Shown here in pieces: positions 20,005-30,078 of a stretch of DNA of 35,569 bases. The position numbers and the translations under genes were made by a program. Source of the stretch: Chara braunii (Eukaryota > Streptophyta > Charophyceae > Charales > Characeae); contig BFEA01000205.1 of NCBI GenBank assembly GCA_003427395.1, positions 1,338,126-1,373,694 on the forward strand, in the 5' to 3' direction. The notes below the pieces were generated by a model, which saw only the letters and a program-made list of their open reading frames with translations, did no database searches and had not been told where the DNA came from. Within the stretch, counting starts at the first letter, position 1. The number at the start of each line of letters is the position of its first letter.

Positions 20005-23000
20005 ATGACTTGGCATTGCTGATCAATCCGGCTTCATGCCAAATAGGAATATCCAAGACAATATCCTCCTAGTCAATGAAACCATCCGATACGCTAGACA
20101 ACGGAAGGTAGACGCAGCGGTCCTTTTCATTGACTTCGAAAAAGCGTACGACCACGTAGACTGGGATTTCCTAGATCTGTGCTTGCACAGAATGAACTTT
20201 GGGGAAACCTTCTGCAGATGGGTGAGCATCCTCCACAGATCAGCAGTCACCAACATCATGATAAACGGTCATCTTTCCCCTCCCTTCGCTCTCCAGCGGT
20301 CTGTCAAACAAGGGGATCCAATCGCCCCGCTCCTCTTTGTTATCGTCATGGAGGCCCTGGCGGCCCTCATAAGATCTAACCCCCAAGTCCAAAAGATAGA
20401 CATACCAGAAATTCCACAGCACCTCATACCAGTCACTTCCCTCTTCGCAGACGACCTGACGGTGGTCATCCTTGCCAACGAACAAAGCTTGAACACCGTA
20501 GAGGAAGTTGTCCACCTTTTCTCAGTGGTAGCTGACATGAAAGTGAACTGGGGAATAAAAACCGAAGGGTGGCGGTTACATTCCCAGGACCAACCTCCCC
20601 CAGTCCAACCCAGTGTCAACTGGAGAGGAAAGGAGGAGGCCATAAAAATCCTGGGGGTCAAACTAACAGCGTTCGGCCCCCCGAGGGACCATGACGATAA
20701 CCTTGTCGACATGGCCCTCAAAAGGATCACGAATTGGAAGGGCCTCCACACCTCCATTGTGGGAAGGGCCCTACCCATACACAACTCAATTCTTGCAGCC
20801 ATCTGGTACAAAACCGCATTTTGAAAACTTTACCCAAAACAACTAGCAAGATTGAGGAGAGCGGTAGCTACTTACCTCTGGAAGAATACGACGCTGAATC
20901 CAGATGTATCTACCGAGTGGCCTGGGAGCACATTGCTCAACCACATGGGGAAGGAGGATTGGGAATAATAGACCCAGGGGATGAAATAGACGCCCTAATT
21001 TTCAAATTCATCATCAGATTACTACTCGGTAACGACATCCCTTGGGCCCCCCTAGCTTACATCCAGCTATCCTGCTTGGCCCCGGACGAGGGAGCCCAGA
21101 CCAAACTTCACCCACTAAGATGGCTCACCAATAGTGCATGGTCCATCCCATCCCCACCGAGATAGAGGAGAAACGTCACCAACCAACCAAGCGAAAACAG
21201 ACCTCCTCACTGACCCTCTATGGACTGCGCTCATCAACCTATGATGGAGAAGAAAAGGTCCATCCCAAAAGCCACTCCTCTTAGATGGCATGAAGTGGTG
21301 AGGCAACTTGTTTTTGGAAACCCACAGATAGTGGACAAAGATGACCGCATGTTCGGTCTCCACTCTAACGCGCCATGACTCTCCTGGGTTAGGAACGGAT
21401 TTTATATCATTGAAGACCTGTGGGACCACTATCAGGGTGACTGGATCGATGCTATACCATTGAGGTGGCGGTCTGTACTCAAACAATGCCCCTTACCCGA
21501 AAGCAGCGATTGGGTGGTGCTTTACAAGGACCTCCCAACCCCAATGAGAGTGTATCAGATCACCCACCTCACATTATCCACCGCAGATACAACGCCATGA
21601 AGAAGGAGACACGGATCAATCTGCCAACTCATGAGAATCCGAGTGGTGGAAAACTGCAACCACGACAAATGGGTATATGAGTCTACTACACCGATCAACA
21701 GACCCACTTTAACCCGGCCGAGTGGGAATGGAAGGGAGGTAAAAAAAATGCAGATCTGGGAGTATACAATTAAAGGAGGGTACAAAGCAGCACGGACCCT
21801 GCCTCAAACCCAAAGCACGCTCATCAAAAGATAGGAGAGCGACTCACTGCTCTAGGCAGCAGACCTGCAGGACCTCGACTTGTCCACATACGCCAAGATA
21901 ATGCCCACTGCCCACCGAGCCCTCCAGTGGCAAATCATCCACATATGTCTGCCCACACCAGATTGGATAGTACCATGGACATACTTGGAATAGAGAGGTA
22001 TCCTCTCACCAATATGCTCCTACTGTGGGAGAGCTACCCAACCAGCCAGAGCAACTCTGGAACACTTTTTTTTTTTTTTTTTTAAATAAGGCCCTTGTGC
22101 AAGGCCTCTATCCTGGTGGTGGTAAGAGAAGCACCGGGATTGAGGCTTTGCCTGGCGGGGGGCTCCATCTACTGGTGGGGAGTGTCACCTGCTGGAAACC
22201 GGGTCCAGCGTCCCTTAAATAACACATCGACATACAACACATCATTAGACGCGACGCCATTGCTGGAAACCGGGTCCAGCGTCCCATATCAAGTCAATTC
22301 TGCCAACCAATCCTGCATCCGGGCCGGGTAATGGGGGGGGGGCACTGGAGGGCACCAGTGTAATCTCCCTCCTATCCCTAGCCCCTGCCAACCATCGACT
22401 AACCTCAGGGCGTCTGTTGTATTCATCTGCTGAGCATGTCTGGAACACTGTTTACTAACTTGTCTAATGGTCGCCCAGCTATGGCGCTGGTGGGATTTGG
22501 CATGGCACCACCTCATAGGTCAACACCTCTCATGAGATCCTGCGTTAATCCTGCTGAAATAAGCGCACTCCCGTAACTCGGCAATGGGACGCCTTCGAAA
22601 CTAACCTATTCTCCTACACCTGTCTGACAGTCCTACTCCTAGCATGGAGAATGAGGTGCCCCCACAAACGGAGTGGTTGTGCTTTTAGTTTCCCCTAGGC
22701 CAGGGAAGCAATTATCAACACAATCACCACCCATACACAACAGGCATGGAAAGAGCTAAAGCAACAACTGCAATCCTCCAAAGACCACCTAGAGAAGCAG
22801 CAATGCCTGACCCTCTTCCACGCCATTTGGTAGGACAAAAACAAATTGCTCTTCGATTTGGACTCCCAGTCAAATATCCAGTGGAAAAGAAGGGTAGCAA
22901 CTGAACCTACCTGGCAGCGTCTCCCGGTGCATAGATTTCAACTACCGCACCCAGATCAGAACTTCATCCTCGTCCCTTCTCCCTAAACTACCCCTCTTCC

Positions 23001-23060
23001 CACCTCCCCCTATCCCCAAACCATTCCACCACCCCTCCACTACCTGCAATCCCCCACCCC
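20005..23060 (+). pseudogene. LINE-C: 5'-truncated LINE, RT and C-terminal region, interrupted by a SINE
   Basis: Homology starts within the RT at QSGFMPNRNIQDN. The frame at 20036-20824 keeps the core: FIDFEKAYDHVDW (motif A, D33), KQGDP (91-95) and FADD (137-140). The connection region follows in shifted frames (GEGGLGIIDPGDE near 20950; DLWDHYQGDWIDAIPLRW near 21420). The zinc knuckle CSYCGRATQPARATLEH is cut at 22065 by a SINE and resumes at 22449 as CLLTCLMVAQLWRWW. The protein ends near 22984 (LPHPDQNFILVPSP). A C-rich 3' UTR runs to about 23060. Several in-frame stops occur. It is diverged from LINE-A but has the same domain order. Confidence 0.85.
22066..22438 (-). mobile_element. SINE-like repeat, copy 4: composite insertion with two heads
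   Basis: On the minus strand the order is head (22438-22286), a partial body GGGACGCTGGACCC...TTCCAGCA (22285-22261), a 46-bp spacer, a full body (22214-22084) and an A tail (T18 at 22066-22083). TCTGGAACAC is present on both sides (22056-22065 and 22439-22448), a 10-bp target duplication. Removing one copy restores the LINE-C reading (LEH|CLL). So the whole 373 bp inserted as one unit. The head matches the sequence at about 340-400. Confidence 0.88.
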
Positions 23061-23104
23061 TCCACCCCCTATGCCTAGGGAGAAGCGACAAAGATACAGG
23101 AAGG

Positions 23105-24664
23105 CTGTGACGAACCGATTTTTGTTCCGCACGATCTTCTGCGCGGTAGCAACGAGGGGTCCTAAGCTGGGAAGGATGGGCCAACTACGGGAGATTGGGA
23201 TGGAAGGGAAATTGCATCAGTGTCCTCTTCGTCCTTTTTCGACGTCTTTTCGGATGGTTGGGTTCGGTCTCGGGTGAGCCCCGGGACGATCGATTGGTTG
23301 ATTGGTTGTGTGAGTGGTGTGCCGCCGCGCGCGCGATTAATAAATGTTGACGTCGCTTCTTCTGTTTCAGTTTTGGACTTCTTGGGCGCGGACACCACGC
23401 GAGAATTTTGCTTCGTTCCTTTTGAAATTTCTTTTCGAATTCTTTTTCGAATTTTGTCGAGCCACTATGGCTCTCGGAATTTCAAACTTTCTTTTTGGGA
23501 TTTGTGTTTTTCGTTTTTTCTGCATTAGACCGGAATTTAGGAATTTTGCAATTAGGATTTTCCTTTGCCGCGCAACGCTTTTTGCTTACGCGCTTCTCTG
23601 TGCGGCTGCAACGAAACTCTGATTAGTCAGCGCCTTTAATTGTGTGTGTAACTGTAATATTGGGTGGGCGCCATTGTAACTGTATCCTTTCTTCTTGTGC
23701 TTTGTCTTTCCCGCTCTTGCTTTCTCTTGCTGTGTCTAGCCAGCCTGCGGACTGCATGCTCGGATCGATGCGTGGAGAGAGGCTACGTCCCCCACGCCGC
23801 GATCTGACCATGCAGAACGTAGGTGCTCCCTCTCCTGATCTTCCTTCTAAGTCCTTGTAATTCAGTGTTCTTCGCGCATGCATGCACACTATAAATTTCG
23901 GTTGCGCGATTAGATAGCTCTCTTAACCAGCTGTTGGAAGCTCGAGGTAGCGCGATCAGTGAGGGTCGGCTCACGAGCGAAGTAAGAGGTGAGTTGAAGT
24001 GGGAGTCGGGCAACCCAACGAGCTGGTGCCAAACGTGCGGGGTTGACGTGGGCCACAACGGACTGTGGGTGCGGGCGAACTTGACGGGTGCGGGAGGACT
24101 AAGCGGGGTGACGAGTTCGCGGGTTGGTGCGCGACGACGGATTGTCCGCATCGGAGAGAGAGAGAGGGAGAGGAAGAGGGAGCTGAGGTTGATGGACGTG
24201 GATTTGCAGATTTTGTTGTCTTTTCTTCCTCTTTGCCTTTGTACATAAATTTTGATCTCGGTTCAGGGCGATTCGTCCGTTTTTGTTTTCAAAATCTTGG
24301 TTTGTTTTTCGCCCACACTCGTTGCGATTGATCTCGATTTTGTTTGCTGTGTGTTCGGTCGAATGAATGGATGAATGAATGTCATGTCGGATTGCGTGTC
24401 ATTTTTGCCTAATCCTTGCCTTTGCTTGTCGTTTTGCTTGTCGTTGTGATACACTCATAAGCATAGTAGGAATTTTGCGTAGTCATCGATACTGTTTCCT
24501 TTGCTGTTTTTACTGCATCTTGCATGCTCAGGAACGATTGCGTATGGAATCACAGAGTGATTAGATGATTGAGTAGTGGATTGTCCAGAAATAAGCAGGG
24601 ATGTGTGTAAGCGCGACCTGATTTGCGCAGCCTACACGTACCCACGCGCGCCGCTTCGTAACCA
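23105..24664 (+). other. Possible 5' LTR/leader of an LTR retrotransposon
   Basis: The stretch is non-coding in appearance and ends ...GTAACCA at 24664, directly before a primer-site-like sequence and a gag-like ORF. TGTGACGAACC at about 23107 could be the left end. No matching 3' LTR is in the window, so the call rests on layout only. Open frames inside (23220-23622) are Phe/Arg-rich and unconvincing. A short GA-rich stretch lies at 24155-24180. Confidence 0.25.
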
Positions 24665-24665
24665 T

Positions 24666-24681
24666 TGGCGAGCTTGGGACC
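24666..24681 (+). promoter_or_regulatory. Candidate tRNA primer-binding site
   Basis: TGGCGAGCTTGGGACC, preceded by CCA and one T. Primer sites of LTR elements begin TGG, one or two bases after the LTR's terminal CA, and are complementary to a tRNA 3' end. I cannot name the tRNA. Confidence 0.3.
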
Positions 24682-24813
24682 TTCGATACCGGGTAGAGGG
24701 CAGAAATTTTTCCCCCACACACCTAGACGGAAGGGAGTTTCGATATCGCATCGGAAAATCCCCCTTACTGGTTAGATGCGTGCGGGAGAATTCCAGCACA
24801 CCGCGATGACAAG

Positions 24814-25311
24814 ATGACGTACTCAAAGGAATCAGATTCGTCGTGGGACCCGGAGTATTTCGACCCTTGGGTGAGAGAGTGTCTCAGACAGAGATGCCCG
24901 GAATTCCCCTGCCTAACCGAGAATCGATTGTGCCCCAGGGAGTTTCACTGTGCCACCACCAACGATCCAAGGTATCCCGATTTTCCCACTTCGGATAACT
25001 CGCACTACTTCATATCCCCTGGTTTCGTCGTTATCGACGCCAACTTCCCTCCCTTCCGCCTCCTTCTCCCGTATCACCAGCTCACAGTTGTCCCGTGGAA
25101 TTTCATCGCCTACTGGCTCCGCACGCCCTACGGAAACTGTCGGCAACGTGGCAACCGACGAGTCCCTGAAAACAGGAGGCCTAACCCAAACGCGCGACGA
25201 CAGACGCCACGTGGCAGCCCCCAAAGGCCCGACTCATCAGCACCTCAGCCATCCCGGGCAGACCCCTCCTCGAACCGCCGCCCCCAAAACAAACGGACCG
25301 GACGGCCCTGA
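24814..25311 (+). CDS. Unrecognised 165-codon ORF, possibly gag-like
   Basis: The ATG at 24814 is about 150 bp after the putative primer site. The first 110 residues look like an ordered domain rich in aromatic residues, Pro and Cys (SSWDPEYFDPWVRECL, then CPEFPCLTENRLCP). The last 55 are Arg/Pro/Asn-rich (RGNRRVPENRRPNPNARR), suiting nucleic-acid binding. An overlapping frame (24950-25384) is also open and reads NVATDESLKTGG in its second half, so a frameshift near 25140 may join the first domain to that frame. I do not recognise a family; gag is a guess from position and basic tail. Confidence 0.35.
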   Translation: MTYSKESDSSWDPEYFDPWVRECLRQRCPEFPCLTENRLCPREFHCATTNDPRYPDFPTSDNSHYFISPGFVVIDANFPPFRLLLPYHQLTVVPWNFIAYWLRTPYGNCRQRGNRRVPENRRPNPNARRQTPRGSPQRPDSSAPQPSRADPSSNRRPQNKRTGRP

Positions 25312-25384
25312 ATGCACCGCGCATGCCATCTGCCTTATGCTGCCCGACATAAACGCCAACAGACCGGAAGGAACTTGCCCTTAG

Positions 25385-26090
25385 CCTTATTGCAACCGTG
25401 CCCCTAGAACCTTGCCACAGGAGATCTCAGTTTTGACCTGGGACTCCACCCCCACTTTCCCAAAAATCCTTGGCACACCCCTTTTCGCACTTCCAGGCCC
25501 ACATCCCACTCTGATCAGGAAGTCACGCTGGGCGTGAGGTTTTGGGCATCACAAGGCAGCCAGAAACAGCACCTTAAGGAGAGCAAGAGCAACAACTCCA
25601 CATCGCCTTGCGGAATCAAGGGACTAGAAGCAGACAGACGAGGCAAGCCTAATGCAGTGGAACCACAAAAAGACAAGGCAGAGGGCGAGGAGCCGTGACG
25701 GGCCAAGCTAACTCAGCAAAAGATAAGAATTGTGTGCCGGATTAGCCACGAGTTCAATGAGTGGGGGAGGAAGAAAGGGAGGACAGCCAGCCAGCCTGCT
25801 CAGGACACCAATCACAGAAACCACTACTGGGAACCAGTGGCAACTAAGGTCCTTCCAACAGGGGAAAACAGAAAGAATGACTTTTGCAAATAACCATGCC
25901 TAGTACCCTTTCATCTAAGCTACGGATTCAGCAAGCTCGGTCACCCTCTTTGGGTTGGCAAAGTAGACAAGCATTTCAGTAACCTAGATCGCAAACAGGC
26001 TATCATCACCCTGGGTTAACAGACCCAACTAGATACAAACAACGCCACAATAGATCTGTTCAATCATACAAACGTTTTCCAGAATGTTCA
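25385..26090. other. Unassigned region
   Basis: No gene, RNA or repeat recognised. A 63-codon minus-strand frame (25515-25706) has no distinguishing feature. Confidence 0.45.
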
Positions 26091-26246
26091 GGGACGCTGG
26101 ACCCGCTTTCCAGCAGGTGCTGCTCCCACCAATAGATGGAGCCTCCCCGGAAGTGCTAGTGGCGTCTGCTCTTACCAGCACCCCTAGCACCCTATCGGGC
26201 TGTTCTGTGTTAAAATAAATAAATAAATAAATAAATAAATAAGTAA
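26091..26246 (+). mobile_element. SINE-like repeat, copy 5, with AAAT tail
   Basis: Starts GGGACGCTGGACCCGC and carries the full core including GCGTCTGCTCTTACCAGCA and CCCCTAGCACC. The tail is an (AAAT)n simple repeat rather than pure A. I found no clear target duplication. It is the clearest full-length body on the plus strand. Confidence 0.82.
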
Positions 26247-26472
26247 GGGTTCTACAGAGGGCTTCGAACCTTACGGGGGAGGGAATGCAAGGCTACAGGC
26301 CTTCACGGGACCCAAAAGGGGCCGCCTAGGAAAAGGTGACCCAGCCTTAAGTAAAGGTTGGGCCTGTAACATGCCACCAGGCCTCTGGGGAGGCTGGCGT
26401 GAGACAGTTGAAAGGAAGGCTGCACCCTTTCCAACTAACTGGTAGGCTCAGCCTCCCAGTCAGTTGCAGAGG
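26247..26472. other. GC-rich spacer
   Basis: Contains short inverted pieces such as CTAACTGGTAGGCTCAGCC but no gene. It may belong to the A1 element beyond its recognised end. Confidence 0.35.
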
Positions 26473-27474
26473 CTGAGGCCTGGACCCTACTGACCGGCGG
26501 CCTGGAAAAGTTCAGGCGGTGTAGTGTTTTCCAGACCCCACCGGTGTTGGAAACCGGTGTGGAAAGTCGGCCCGGAAAGGAATTCGAGACCCCACCGTGC
26601 TTGGGAGCATGTCGCGGAAATGCTGATGGGGCGTTTCTACTCGGTCAGCGGTCTGGAAATTCAACGCCGACCGCTTTCCATTCCCTTTCCAAGGAGGCGT
26701 CCAGACGAGCAAGGGGGGGGGGCATGTCCATCCGTTTCCAGACAATGGCTGGACGGCGTGGACCACGCACCCTCGCCGTGGACCGTTTTTTGGACCCGGA
26801 GGCCGCCGCGGACATGCTCTTTTTTTTTGCCATCGCACGGTTTTCCCAAGGGCCCGAGGGTCTGGGCCATCCATGCTCCCCTCACTTTACGAACGGCGTC
26901 GACCCTTGCACACCACCTGTCGTGGCCACTTGACAGCGCAACCTTCGCGGACCCATGCTCCTCACCAAACCCTCCTCCTTCGTCGACGGCTATGGCTTCC
27001 CGTCAGTGCTCCGTACCTGCACTCCCACTCTGGATGGCCCGGCCGGGAAAAGTGGTTCCGATGGCAGGAGTGTGGGAGAGGAGGGGGGGGGGGAGGACAG
27101 CTGCCGATGCTCCCAACGGTAATTTTTGTGCACAAACGGGTCCCGCCACCCGAGTGGACCCTGTGAGGTTGTTGTGTGCTGCACGGTACTTGTGCGGCAC
27201 CCGCCACACTGGGTCGCACACGGCCACACATGGACATGTCCTGGTGCAGGCCGATAGAAGGCCATGGACCACAGCCCTGGCCCGACTTGCCTTTTCGGGA
27301 AACAACCCTGGAGGATTTCCTATTCGGGCATGTCCATCCGTTTCCAGTGCCGAGAGTCAAGGGTGGCGGTGGGGTCCCAACGAAAACGCGGCAAGTTCTT
27401 TCCAACCACGCTGGGCCGTCTTTTGTGGCCAACATCAGTTTCCAGCCGCCGCGCAGTGGGGTCCAGGCCTGAGG
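26473..27474. mobile_element. A1: 1-kb TIR element with dense GGAAA/TTTCC motifs
   Basis: Left end CTGAGGCCTGGACCCTACTG (26473-26492); the right end reads the same with two changes on the minus strand (27454-27473). The interior holds more than fifteen GGAAA or TTTCC motifs, many as CTGGAAA/TTTCCAG, crowded near both ends. CATGTCCATCCGTTTCCAG occurs twice (26723 and 27330). Clustered short motifs near the ends are typical transposase-binding regions of DNA transposons. A 337-codon plus-strand frame crosses it but has GC-driven composition. No transposase. Confidence 0.65.
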
Positions 27475-28401
27475 CTTAGATACCCCATCCAAAAGGTCCT
27501 CAGACTGGAAAGAACCCAATTCCAGTCAGGCCGCTGATGTGTCCTCGAGTAGGGGAAGGAGAGGTAACAATGACCAACACATTTGGAGGTACCTGCTGCC
27601 AGCACTAAACCACCAGTACTTGGCCCAGCTATTGATACCGAGCCTGAATATGCCCTGCGCGCCAAGCTTTGCCGATCCTGGAGGGGGCGGGAACAGGTAG
27701 GCGACATTTTGGCCCCTTATGCTGGACCTGCAGCCAACAGCTCGTACGAAATGGGGCAGCCGTTTTCACTCGTGCATCAGCCCAGGCCGGCGACAAGTGC
27801 AGTCAGATACATTCTGGAAATAGCAGTGTGAGAAAATAAATAAATAAAAAATTGACAGAAGCATTGGTTACTTCAGCACATCTTCTTCCAGAAAAATTAA
27901 ATAAAAACAAAAAAAGGGAAAAAGGATACAAAGTGCCCTCAGTGCTGTCAGAGGCCTGCCTCTCACGGCGGGCAGAAGGAAGAGCTCAGTTCGGCCTCGC
28001 TCCACTACTCCCCAGGTGTATATTTACACCGTCCAGCAGAGGATTCAGTCGCAATTTGCAAGTTTGGAGAGTAGTGGAGGGAGGTCCTTTATCTGCCCTT
28101 GCTGCCCTGCTTTTTTTTTTTTTTTTTTTTTTTCTGCCTCGGTGATTGGGTTTAGCCAAGTCAGATCACCAATCAGAGCAGCAGCATAACGTTTTATTTG
28201 AAGCAACAGTAGCGAGCGAGGAGATTGGGTAGTCGACGGTCTACTCCAACAAAAGCAGCGTAGGGCAAGACGGAGCTGAAGGGGAGAGAATGGGTAGTGC
28301 TATTCTCGCATCACAAGCCCGTGTTGGGCCAGGGGAAGGCATAACTTGTGAAGGAGGGCAACAGTTGCAATCAAAGAAGGGAAAAAAAAAAAAAAAAAAA
28401 A

Positions 28402-28565
28402 GTTCTCTCTCAGGCCGTCTACACCACAGAGGAAAAGAGTGCGTAAGCAACGGATCAGATCTCTTGCAATAAAAACAAAAACGAAAAAAAAAAGAAAGTT
28501 CTCTTTCGGCCAGTCTATGACAGAGGAAAAGAGTGCATGAGCAACGGATCAGATCTCTTCACCGA
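28402..28565 (+). repeat. 95-bp A-rich tandem repeat, first block
   Basis: The unit begins AGTTCTCTCTCAGGCCGTCT, continues with ACAGAGGAAAAGAGTGC and GCAACGGATCAGATCTCTT, and ends in an A-rich stretch. Two units lie here (28402-28496 and 28497-28565); two more follow at 29024 after an insertion. A-rich boundaries suggest each unit carries its own short A tail. Confidence 0.8.
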
Positions 28566-28737
28566 ACAGAGGTAGAAAGCTATTCTTGCAGGGGTCCCCT
28601 GTATAGCCTTAGGAGTAGTGGTAGGTAAGTGAAAAGAAAGATATGTTCCATGACATGGCAGAAAGCCAGTAAAAAGAAAGATATGTGAGGTGAGAGAAAA
28701 ATATATGGCTGTCCCCCGATGAGGAGAAGGCAGGGGG
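28566..28737. other. Sequence interrupting the 95-bp repeat
   Basis: Contains the phrase AAAGAAAGATATGT twice (28634 and 28674). Not recognised otherwise. It ends in GGAGAAGGCAG, the sequence later reused as a SINE target. Confidence 0.4.
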
Positions 28738-28782
28738 CCAGCACCCCTAGCAATAGTCTGGGCTGTTTTTAAAAAAAAAAAA
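28738..28782 (+). mobile_element. SINE-like repeat, 5'-truncated copy 6
   Basis: Starts within the family core at CCAGCACCCCTAGCA and ends in 12 A (28771-28782). It is bracketed by GGAGAAGGCAGGGGG (28723-28737 and 28783-28797), a 15-bp target duplication. Confidence 0.82.
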
Positions 28783-28794
28783 GGAGAAGGCAGG

Positions 28795-28987
28795 GGGACG
28801 CTGGACCCGATTTCCAGCAGGTGCTGCTCCCCACCAATAGATGGAGCCTCCCTGACGGTGCTACATGTGTCTGCTCTTATCGGCACACCTGGCATTCGAT
28901 GGGGTTGATTTGTGAAAAAAAAAAGAAGAAAAAAAAAAAAAGAGAAAAAAAAAAGGAAAAACAAAAGAAAAACAAAAGGAAAAAAAA
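28795..28987 (+). mobile_element. SINE-like repeat, copy 7, inserted next to copy 6
   Basis: Full-length body from GGGACGCTGGACCCGA, with a long A-rich tail interrupted by G and C (28914-28987). GGAGAAGGCAG occurs just before (28783-28793) and just after (28988-28998), and the match extends into the flanking A run. The long Lys-rich frames over the tail are artefacts. Confidence 0.85.
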
Positions 28988-29023
28988 GGAGAAGGCAGCT
29001 GTTTTTGGAAAAAAAAAAAAAAA

Positions 29024-29152
29024 CTTCTCTTTCAGCCAGTCTACACGGCAGAGGAAAAGAGTACATGAGCAACAGATCACATCTCTTGCAAAAAGTTGCA
29101 ATAGAAACAAAAAGCAATGAAAGAAAGAAAGTTCTCTCTCAGCCAGTCTACA
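29024..29152 (+). repeat. 95-bp A-rich tandem repeat, second block
   Basis: A full unit (29024-29128) and the start of another (29129-29152), matching the block at 28402. The last unit breaks off after CAGCCAGTCTACACGAG. Confidence 0.8.
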
Positions 29153-29610
29153 CGAGTAGGTGGTCGGGAATATCTAGTGTGAGGTTGCAGCTCAGAGTCA
29201 CTGCTCTTCTGAAGTGCAGAGTGAAACTGAGGCCTGGACCCCACAGGACAAAATCGTGGAAACGACGCCGTGGAAAAGATGGCCCGGAAACACTTTTCCA
29301 AGACTCCATCGGACGAAAGAGGGCAATGCCATCTGAAAAACCAATTTTCGGAGGTGCGGGCGGTTTTTCGGGGCCCCACCGGCTGGAAAACGCACTCCAG
29401 AAAACTGCACATTTGCGTTTTCACATGACTTTCCGGTTGCAACAACATCAGTCTAGCATTCAAACGTTGCGTTGTTCGAATACAAAACAAGCAATATGCA
29501 AAGCACACCACTCGGGAGAGAAGTAGGAAGAGAAGAAAGAAAGAAAGAAACCGAGCGCAGGTAATAATTTCCAAAAGATACAACATGAAGCACGATACTG
29601 TTAGGCGAAA

Positions 29611-29660
29611 GACCCAACACCGTGTTTCTGCCGGTCGCCTATCCGGCGTCATCAGGGGTC
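29611..29660 (-). ncRNA. Hammerhead ribozyme downstream of the Penelope-like RT
   Basis: The minus strand reads stem I GACCC (29660-29656), core CTGATGA (29655-29649), stem II GCCGG/CCGGC (29647-29643 with 29634-29630) closed by a C-A mismatch next to the core, GAA (29628-29626), a 3-bp stem III ACA/TGT with loop CGG (29625-29617), cleavage base T at 29616, then GGGTC (29615-29611) pairing back to GACCC. All conserved core bases are in place. Hammerheads with very short stem III are known from Penelope-like elements, where they are thought to act as dimers. It lies about 420 bp downstream of the last RT segment. Confidence 0.8.
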
Positions 29661-30078
29661 ATGGTACCTGGCGCACGAAACAACTAAAACTATAGACTTA
29701 TATACCTATCTGTACGTAGTGAACCACCACGGTCCGCACCGAGTTCTAGATTCTAGAACGAATACGACCCAGTGGAACAAAAATTGTCCCGAACCCTTAG
29801 TAAGGTCTAAAAAAATGCTTATGAAGGTCCTCAGTTCGATCCCAACTGCAAGTTCTGCAAAAAGTCCTTAGTTGTACCGGGTTACACCGATCTATCAGAC
29901 CGCAAACAAAGTCACTGGTTCAAACCCCAAGTGCCGAAAAATACTAATGGGACCTGCCCCCTGTTAACCGGATCAAATTCCTATCTTTGTTGGTCCTACC
30001 AAAAGGAATGCCCGAGTCATAACCTGGTCTACCATTTCCAGTTTGTGAAACACAACACCCATGGTTTCCAACAATTGT
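29661..30078 (-). other. 3' untranslated part of the Penelope-like element
   Basis: Lies between the last RT codons and the hammerhead. Two T-arm-like phrases on the plus strand (AGTTCGATCCC near 29832 and GGTTCAAACCCC near 29918) stand out, but no cloverleaf forms around them. No ORF of note. Confidence 0.45.

Noticed and set aside
23220-23622. Overlapping Phe-rich ORFs
   Set aside because: They are low-complexity and T-rich, with no domain, and overlap each other in different frames.
26524-27537. 337-codon plus-strand ORF
   Set aside because: It crosses the A1 element and both its inverted ends. Long frames are open in five directions here because of GC-rich composition, and no motif is recognisable.
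28912-29526. 204-codon Lys-rich ORF
   Set aside because: It begins in a SINE A tail and passes through the A-rich tandem repeat into A2; composition alone explains it.
29825-29940. Two T-arm-like motifs suggesting tRNA genes
   Set aside because: No acceptor, D or anticodon arms can be formed around them at the right distances.
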